Below, piece after piece: positions 53,395-58,527 of a stretch of DNA of 58,527 nt. Source of the DNA: Planktothrix serta PCC 8927 (GTDB lineage: Bacteria; Cyanobacteriota; Cyanobacteriia; Cyanobacteriales; Microcoleaceae); the NCBI RefSeq assembly GCF_900010725.2, contig NZ_LR734877.1, positions 169,431 to 227,957 on the forward strand. The letters are read 5' to 3'. Both the position numbers and the translations under genes were made by a program. Within the stretch, counting starts at the first letter, position 1; the number at the start of each line of letters is the position of its first letter. The notes beneath the pieces are model-generated. The model had not been told where the DNA came from, did no database searches, and was given only the letters and a program-made list of their open reading frames with translations.

Positions 53395-55632
53395 TCAATT
53401 CTTACCCTCAATATACTTCTGCCACATTTGTTCATAAGCATTTTCCATTTCACGAGTAAACTGTTTCCCATTCCACAACGGAGCCGTTTGTCTGTTTTTC
53501 CTTAATTTCCAAGCAATTTGTTGGCGTAGATTTTCATCTGTTCCTAACTTAATTCCCCATTTCACATATTCTTCATCTGTCCAAGCAATACCTTCTGTAA
53601 TTCCGGCATTAATCATCATGGTATAACTATTGCGAGCCGCAAATTGTTCACCTACTCGTGTTACCATCGGAATTCCCATCCACAGAGTTTCCATTGTAGT
53701 TGTTGCGCCATTATAAGGATAGGTGTCTAATACGACATCACCAATACCAAGGTTGGCTCTGTGAATTTCCTCAGAAGGAGCCAAAGGTAAAAACTTTAAT
53801 CGTTCACATTCTATTCCTTCAGATTGTGCGATCTCAAAAAAGAATTTTTCCAGAGATTTTTGATCAGATACGCCCTTCACTAGAAGATAGCTATTGGGTA
53901 CAGCTTTGAGAATTTGTAATTGTAACCTTACGATGTCTGGATGACATTTGTATGCTCTTTGGGCGGTCAAATAAATAATAGAATCATTGGGAATATCTAG
54001 CTCATCTCGACGCAGGGTTGGTACACCCACTTCAAAACCATCTACTGCAATATAAGTTTGAGGTAAACGCCAAATTTTCTCCGTATAGTGGGCTTGAGCA
54101 TCCTCTGGAAGCACATAAGGATCAGCGATATAATAGTCAATTGTCGGGATATTACTCGCATCCCAACCCAGCCAGGTCACTTGAACAGGCGCGGGTTTAA
54201 TCGCCATAACATCAGCAGTATTAGTGAGTGTAATGCTATCAAGATCGACTAAAATATCAATTTCATCTTCATAAATTTTTTCAGCCGCTTCTGTTCCAGA
54301 TAATCCTAATAAATGACCTTTATTGACATGATCAAAGTACCAATTTTTCAAAGGATCATTAGTTTTTACTGTACTCATGAAGTAACCATAAATTTCAAAG
54401 CGATTCGGGTCATGGTGCTGAAATACCCATCGCGCTAACCAACCAACAGAATGAGAACGTAAACAATGAGAGAGATATCCTATCTTTAAACGTTTATTGC
54501 TACGTTCTTCAATTTTGATCAGGGGTGATTTCCACTTCCTAAATTTTTCCACTTCCTCGTGGGCATAAGATTCAATATTGAACTGGGCTATCTGGGCGAT
54601 TTGACGACGAATTGCTAAATTTTTATAAGGATTATCTTGAAAATACGCGAAGAAAAAGCTAGATGCAAATAAGCGTACCGTACTTGCAGGATCTAAAGAT
54701 CGCGGTTGCTGATCAAATAAAGTTTGCAACAATAAAAAGTGTTCGTTGAGTGCAACAGTAAACTCCTCCCAATATCCTCCCGCACTCATCAAAGCTCGCA
54801 TCAGGATATAGTTAGCATAGATTTTCTCTGTTAAAGTATCAGCAATAGATATAGAAACTTTAGCTGTTTCTATCCCCTTATTAAACTCATGAATATCCTG
54901 ATACAGGGATGATAAATTTATCAATAGCTCATAATTTTTAGGTTCAAGACGTAAACATAATTCTGTGTATTTTACTGCCAAATAATGGCGAGAAAATATG
55001 TAAGCCGTTTTATAAATAAACTCAATAAAAGTGGCTATAAATGGTGATGTATCCTTCACATAGGGTAAACACGCCTCAGTGAACTCTAATGTAGATGGCT
55101 CAAATGGAGCATAATCTAAAACATTTTTTAAAACTTCGAGTAAAAGATTGGAATCTAACCCAATATCTTTTTCTGAATTGAGGAAATTGATCACTCCCCA
55201 CTCTTTAAGTTCTTCTCCTGTATAGGTTGGAATAAGGGTTGATAATCCGATTAAATGCAATAAATTATTGATATCTTCCGGGTTAATTTCTCGAATATGC
55301 TGACGAATCACCCAAGCATTGGTATAATTTTTTGATTCTAACTGATGGTTAGCTTCAGTTTGCAAAACCTCGATTAGTTCTATTGTCCATTGCTCAATTT
55401 CTTCCGGCTCCCCTTCTGCCATTGCACATAACCAAGTCGTTTGTGCTTCTGTTTCTTGACCTTGTAGCAACAGTGCTAAACCCATGTACCAATAGTAAGC
55501 TTTACACTCCGGTTGAGCTTCAATAGCTTGTTCATAGAGTTGAGTGACTAGCGCATAATTCCCTTTTTGCCAAGCCTCATCAGCTTGCTGCTGCCCATCA
55601 AAAGAAAGAATTAAAGATTGTTCTGATATCAT
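53395..55632 (-). CDS. SPINDLY/O-GlcNAc-transferase-like glycosyltransferase (GT41)
   Basis: A 745-residue protein. Residues 1-280 are TPR-like helices (ADEAWQKGNYALVTQLYEQA, AYYWYMGLALLLQGQETEAQ). Residues 370-740 are the GT41 catalytic half (KRLKIGYLSHCLRSHSVGWL; PVQVTWLGWDAS; VLDTYPYNGATTTMETLWMG). Proteins of this group transfer sugars to protein Ser/Thr; a relative is needed for motility in filamentous cyanobacteria. It lies 124 bases beyond the pilin gene and on the same strand, so pilin is a natural candidate substrate. Start ATG 55632. Confidence 0.9.
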   Translation of the reverse strand: MISEQSLILSFDGQQQADEAWQKGNYALVTQLYEQAIEAQPECKAYYWYMGLALLLQGQETEAQTTWLCAMAEGEPEEIEQWTIELIEVLQTEANHQLESKNYTNAWVIRQHIREINPEDINNLLHLIGLSTLIPTYTGEELKEWGVINFLNSEKDIGLDSNLLLEVLKNVLDYAPFEPSTLEFTEACLPYVKDTSPFIATFIEFIYKTAYIFSRHYLAVKYTELCLRLEPKNYELLINLSSLYQDIHEFNKGIETAKVSISIADTLTEKIYANYILMRALMSAGGYWEEFTVALNEHFLLLQTLFDQQPRSLDPASTVRLFASSFFFAYFQDNPYKNLAIRRQIAQIAQFNIESYAHEEVEKFRKWKSPLIKIEERSNKRLKIGYLSHCLRSHSVGWLARWVFQHHDPNRFEIYGYFMSTVKTNDPLKNWYFDHVNKGHLLGLSGTEAAEKIYEDEIDILVDLDSITLTNTADVMAIKPAPVQVTWLGWDASNIPTIDYYIADPYVLPEDAQAHYTEKIWRLPQTYIAVDGFEVGVPTLRRDELDIPNDSIIYLTAQRAYKCHPDIVRLQLQILKAVPNSYLLVKGVSDQKSLEKFFFEIAQSEGIECERLKFLPLAPSEEIHRANLGIGDVVLDTYPYNGATTTMETLWMGIPMVTRVGEQFAARNSYTMMINAGITEGIAWTDEEYVKWGIKLGTDENLRQQIAWKLRKNRQTAPLWNGKQFTREMENAYEQMWQKYIEGKN

Positions 55633-55756
55633 GATTTAACAAATAAGAGTGACTTAATCATTACTAAATTAATAGCCCTACCTAATCATTAGATTTGACT
55701 AGGCAGGGTTACATCATTTCTTCTATTAACAGAGTCAACTAATAGTTGAGTTAGAA

Positions 55757-56278
55757 TTATTTAGAGACTGCTGTGAAACCACCAGCACAAACCGGCGCCG
55801 CTGTACCATTTATGCTTAGATTTGTAGCAGCAGGAGTGTTACCAACGGCTCCTTCACACAGGATAGTCTGGGTTGTTTTGTCAGTATTCGCAGCACCCAC
55901 TAATCCAACTCCTGCCGCATAAGGCTTGAGACCCGCTGCTGGAGTAGCTCCAGCTGTAGCACCGCCTGCTATAGCTGCTGCCCCGTAAGTATAATTAGCA
56001 GTTAGGGTTTTGATCCCAATACCCAGTGATGGAATATCAGTACCAAACTTAGTATTTTCTACGTAATAGGCTTGTTGACCTTTATTAATGGAAGCTAGGT
56101 ATTGTTTGGCTTCAGATTGTTTGGCTTTATTCGCTTGGCTGAGGAAGGAAGGCAGAGCGATCGCAGCCAGAATACCGATAATGATAATAACAACTAACAG
56201 TTCAATTAAGGTGAAACCTTCTTCTTTTTTTCTATTAGAAACGTATTGCAGGAATTTCGCTTTAAATTCAGTCTTCAT
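55757..56278 (-). CDS. pilA: Type IV major pilin
   Basis: A 173-residue prepilin. After a basic leader, the prepilin-peptidase site is EEG|FTLIELLVV, with the conserved Glu5 and a hydrophobic N-terminal helix. The mature part is rich in Ala, Gly and Thr and ends with two Cys (TILCEGA and APVCAGG) for the C-terminal disulfide loop. ATG 56278 is preferred because CGGAGAAAAGATT precedes it; a longer frame to 56338 is unlikely. It forms adhesive or motility pili on the cell surface. Confidence 0.95.
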   Translation of the reverse strand: MKTEFKAKFLQYVSNRKKEEGFTLIELLVVIIIIGILAAIALPSFLSQANKAKQSEAKQYLASINKGQQAYYVENTKFGTDIPSLGIGIKTLTANYTYGAAAIAGGATAGATPAAGLKPYAAGVGLVGAANTDKTTQTILCEGAVGNTPAATNLSINGTAAPVCAGGFTAVSK

Positions 56279-56376
56279 AATCTTTTCTCCGTTTGGGGGG
56301 ATGTTTGGTTTTTTATCTGGTAGTTCTAACTTACCCACTGCTCTAAAGTTTCATATCACCCCAACAAAATTTTTTT

Positions 56377-56646
56377 TTAACTTGATCCCGAATGCTCCAA
56401 AAGCATATACAGAAAGGTATCTATGGTTTTGAGGACTTCTTTAACCTGCTCAAAGGCGATTTGAGGATTAATCAGTTCTAGGGTAACAGGGTCTACAGGT
56501 TGGATCTGTTGCCAACGTTTTACCAGGGATATTATAGGTTGTTCTACCTCCCACAGGGGCAGCAAATAGGCAGCCAAACGACTTCCCAGGGTAATTCCTA
56601 CAAGGGTTGGTAACTTAACATATTGACTGATATGAACTACGCACAT
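56377..56646 (-). pseudogene. 3' fragment of a methyltransferase split by a TnpB element
   Basis: The homologous part starts at about QYVKLPTLVGITLGSRLAA and ends FLYMLLEHSGSS. It resembles the C terminus of a cyanobacterial class I methyltransferase (LPTLVGITLGSR, VKRWQQIQPVDPVTL). The first residues of the frame (MCVVHIS) come from transposon DNA. The matching N-terminal fragment is at 58022-58240; the middle of the gene is missing. Confidence 0.65.
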
Positions 56647-57887
56647 CCGCTATCGCGCTCGATGTGCGTTTCTAACGCTTCAACTGAGAAACTTGCTTGA
56701 AGCTTCCGCACTCCTGTAGAGGTATTCTCATCTGCGTCTGAAGAGGCACGTTCCATACCCCTTGCGTAATTAAGCATCACCATTGCTGCGGCAACATCTC
56801 TATCACAATGAAACCCGCAATTAACACAATGATGTTCTCTTTCTGCTAATGTTTTCTTTTTCTGATGACCGCAATTTGGGCAAGTTTGTGAAGGTTTAAC
56901 TTTCTGAGTTGGAACCTCAATATAAAACCCACCTGCCTCAGTGACTTTATATTTAATTAAGTCTTTGAGATTTCCAATCCCCACGTCAAGTAAAGATCGA
57001 TTTAATCCTGATTTCTGACGTTTATTTTTACCTTTGGACTTGCGAGTCATCCCCTTAAGGTTTAATTTCTCAGTGGCTACGAAGCTATTACAGCTAACGA
57101 TTTCTGTAGACACTTTATGCTGCCAATCTTGTCTTTGTCTGGCAACCTTAGATTGGATTTTAGAGATGGCTTTATTCGCTTTTCTCCATCGTCGTGAAGC
57201 TTTAACTTTCTTCTGAGGAGGTCTTTTTTTGCGACTGGTTTTAGCGATTTTGTTGATTTTGCTTTGAGCAACTTTAACAAATCTGGGATTCTCAATGAAA
57301 TTACCATTCGAGTCGGCAATTGCATGATGAGTTCCGAAGTCTAAACCAATCGCACCAACGTCTGTTTGATAACGAGATGGTATGCAGTCAACTGTGATTG
57401 ACGCATACCATTTTCCTTGTGTGAACAGGATGGTACAAGTTTTAGGTTTTCCCCAATCTCTGGCTTGTTCCCGCATTTTAATGGTTCCTAAATTCGAGAT
57501 TTTTAGGGAACCATTTTTACCATTGGTTAAAGCTTTCCATCCGCTTTGACAAGGATAAGTCCATCCTTTATAACGCCGACTTTTCTTAAACTTGGGATAT
57601 CCAGATTTAAGCTTAAAGAAGCGTTGAAAGGCTAGGTCAACTCGTTTAACAGTGTCTTGTAATGCGTGGCTACCAAGTTCCTTATAATCCGTCCAGAATT
57701 CTTTGAACTCTGGCAAACAATTCTGTTGGTCGTAATAATTGACCGACTTATTGAATCGTTTGTAAGATGTTTTCCGATGTTCTACACAAGCATTATATAA
57801 AGCACAATGCAGTTTTCGCCAATAGTGCATTTTGTTGGCTTGCGCTTGAGTTGGATAGAGTCGGAAAGTCACTCTTTTGGTAGCCAT
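56637..57887 (-). CDS. tnpB: TnpB RNA-guided nuclease
   Basis: A 416-residue IS605 OrfB. The RuvC triad is visible: Asp in GAIGLDFGTHHA, Glu in FVATEKLNLKGM and Asp in HCDRDVAAAMVML. The zinc finger is CPNCGHQKK...CVNCGFHC. TnpB nucleases use an omega RNA from the element's 3' end and cut DNA next to a TAM. Start ATG 57887. The stop lies in a hairpin. It is intact and of normal length. Confidence 0.95.
   Translation of the reverse strand: MATKRVTFRLYPTQAQANKMHYWRKLHCALYNACVEHRKTSYKRFNKSVNYYDQQNCLPEFKEFWTDYKELGSHALQDTVKRVDLAFQRFFKLKSGYPKFKKSRRYKGWTYPCQSGWKALTNGKNGSLKISNLGTIKMREQARDWGKPKTCTILFTQGKWYASITVDCIPSRYQTDVGAIGLDFGTHHAIADSNGNFIENPRFVKVAQSKINKIAKTSRKKRPPQKKVKASRRWRKANKAISKIQSKVARQRQDWQHKVSTEIVSCNSFVATEKLNLKGMTRKSKGKNKRQKSGLNRSLLDVGIGNLKDLIKYKVTEAGGFYIEVPTQKVKPSQTCPNCGHQKKKTLAEREHHCVNCGFHCDRDVAAAMVMLNYARGMERASSDADENTSTGVRKLQASFSVEALETHIERDSGCA
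56639..56669. other. Hairpin at the tnpB 3' end
   Basis: Nine-base arms ACGCACATC (56639-56647) and GATGTGCGT (56661-56669), overlapping the tnpB stop codon. Subterminal hairpins like this lie at the right end of IS605-type elements, near the omega RNA guide. The overlap suggests that the guide sequence just outside is about 56610-56635. Confidence 0.6.
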
Positions 57888-58021
57888 AACATATCGACCT
57901 TCTGTTATATTTATGATTACTTATTATAATGTAGAATTTAAGAAGCATTACTGGGGTAAAGTTTCGTTTTGGTCTAACTAATACTATGTTGCTTCTTGCG
58001 GAGGCGCACCGATTGAGGTTC

Positions 58022-58240
58022 TTAAGAAATATATCCGGCTCCACACCCAGCATCTAAAATAACTTTTCCTTCTGTATTAATAACTTTCTGATATTTTAAA
58101 TAATAAGGCGTGACTAAATTGTGGATAAATAGCAACTCATAATCGGTTTTAGGCGATTGTTCTAAGGGAATTCTAGGATAGGGTGCTGAGTCAAACTGTT
58201 GACGAATTTTTTCTAATAATTCAGGATCTTGATTTTGCAT
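58022..58240 (-). pseudogene. 5' fragment of a methyltransferase split by a TnpB element
   Basis: Seventy-two codons from ATG 58240 read MQNQDPELLEKIRQQFDSAP and continue to ILDAGCGAGYIS, ending in a stop inside transposon DNA. GCGAG is motif I of a class I methyltransferase, so the break is in the SAM-binding fold. The C-terminal fragment (56377-56646) lies on the other side. The middle of the protein (likely over 200 residues) is missing, so the insertion was probably accompanied by a deletion. Confidence 0.75.
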
Positions 58241-58342
58241 TGTTGTTTTTCAATGGATCGATAAACGGTAAACTATTAAAGGGCGATCGCAACTCTGTTG
58301 GTATCGAATTAAATTGAGTCAGCCGTGAAATCAATTTCCGGC

Positions 58343-58527
58343 GTAGGGGCGAGGCGCGCCCATTAGTGTCAACTTAAGCCGAAAACCCCTGAATTATAGC
58401 CGAGATTAGATCCCCCTAAATCCCCCTTAAAAAGGCAGGGCTGTTTCATTCTACAAAATTGGGGAGACAAATTGAGTCCCCAATTTTCTAAATTAAAACC
58501 CAAAAACTGAGTAATTCTAGCTGAATT
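58343..58527. repeat. Composite repeat, left part (runs off the window end)
   Basis: It starts with GTAGGGGCGAGGCGCGCCC (58343-58361), then GTCAACTTAAG (58368-58378), identical to the inner arm at 53063-53073. The next 50 bases match the 34464-34530 repeat (AAAACCCCTGA, GATCCCCCTAAATCCCCCTT). So its ends are of one type and its core of another. Confidence 0.75.
58455..58487. terminator. Stem-loop with 11-base arms
   Basis: Arms AAAATTGGGGA (58455-58465) and TCCCCAATTTT (58477-58487) around an 11-base loop. The T-rich right arm makes it terminator-like in the plus direction. No gene upstream is seen, so it may be part of the repeat. Confidence 0.45.

Larger units (their letters stand above)
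56630..58021 (-). mobile_element. IS200/IS605-type element carrying only tnpB
   Basis: The element comprises tnpB plus about 130 bases upstream and a hairpin at its 3' end. There is no tnpA, as in the IS1341-like group, so it depends on a transposase elsewhere. The exact ends are not defined; they lie near 56630 and 58021, where the two halves of the interrupted methyltransferase begin. Confidence 0.75.
58241..58527. other. Region upstream of the methyltransferase fragment, mainly repeats
   Basis: Mostly the repeat at 58343-58527. A small hairpin, GCCGTGAAAT...ATTTCCGGC, at 58322-58342 comes just before it. No coding frame was seen, and the window ends within the repeat. Confidence 0.45.

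Noticed and set aside
1-58527. tRNA or rRNA genes
   Set aside because: I found no cloverleaf with a GTTCRANNC arm and no rRNA sequence by reading; a tRNAscan or Rfam search would settle it.
1-58527. GCGATCGC octamers as regulatory sites
   Set aside because: They are HIP1 elements, spread through coding and non-coding DNA in cyanobacteria, without a link to single promoters.

Overview
The window is from a cyanobacterium, most likely a filamentous Oscillatoriales type such as Planktothrix. The evidence is the dense HIP1 octamers (GCGATCGC), AT-rich coding sequence, phytochrome-style GAF kinases, an NblB-like HEAT protein, an IsiA remnant, Uma2 genes and typical cyanobacterial repeats. No rRNA, tRNA or CRISPR array was recognised. 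The replicon looks chromosomal.

Positions 1-8.7 kb: a hypothetical gene, an LD-carboxypeptidase, a HAD phosphatase and QueD, then an iron island. The island holds a truncated isiA start, a small zinc-ribbon gene, a frameshifted Crp/Fnr remnant, feoA (two FeoA domains), feoB, a feoC-like gene, an internally deleted ferritin and a ferritin-like gene. Fe(II) import looks intact, but three neighbouring iron-related genes are broken.

Positions 8.7-14 kb: a cobalt/cobalamin island. cbiMNQO (minus strand) lies behind a cobalamin riboswitch, with a decayed reading frame in the leader. cbiD runs divergently and meets a cobH-cobI operon in which cobI is cut off after about 40 codons.

Positions 14-42 kb: mostly housekeeping and signalling genes. 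These include methyltransferases, a four-CBS histidine kinase, a HEAT protein, an LCP protein, EgtD, GatB, a CorA-like protein, a two-receiver regulator with a degenerate GGDEF domain overlapping an Sfp-type transferase, a kinase with an ethylene-receptor-like membrane domain, RF3, aquaporin Z, a B12-radical-SAM protein, a bacterioferritin comigratory protein, an AbrB-type permease, an acyl-CoA-dehydrogenase-like protein, Uma2 proteins and a MntA/HepT-like pair. Nested palindromic repeats lie between them.

Positions 42.2-51.2 kb: the most interesting region, a six-gene co-directional operon. It encodes PEP mutase fused to a nucleotidyltransferase, phosphonopyruvate decarboxylase and 2-aminoethylphosphonate (AEP) transaminase, so it should make AEP. 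These are followed by a methyltransferase, an ethanolamine-phosphate-cytidylyltransferase-like domain fused to a TagF-like CDP-glycerol phosphotransferase domain, and a methyltransferase / kinase-like / GT4 fusion. The layout suggests AEP is activated as a CMP ester and attached to a surface glycan.

Positions 51.2-58.5 kb: a four-gene cassette of unknown function, a Phd-like gene, a SPINDLY/O-GlcNAc-transferase-like gene next to a type IV pilin gene, and a TnpB element that splits a methyltransferase gene. A terminal-repeat family with two alternative hairpin cores recurs at 34.4, 38.6, 53.0 and 58.3 kb.
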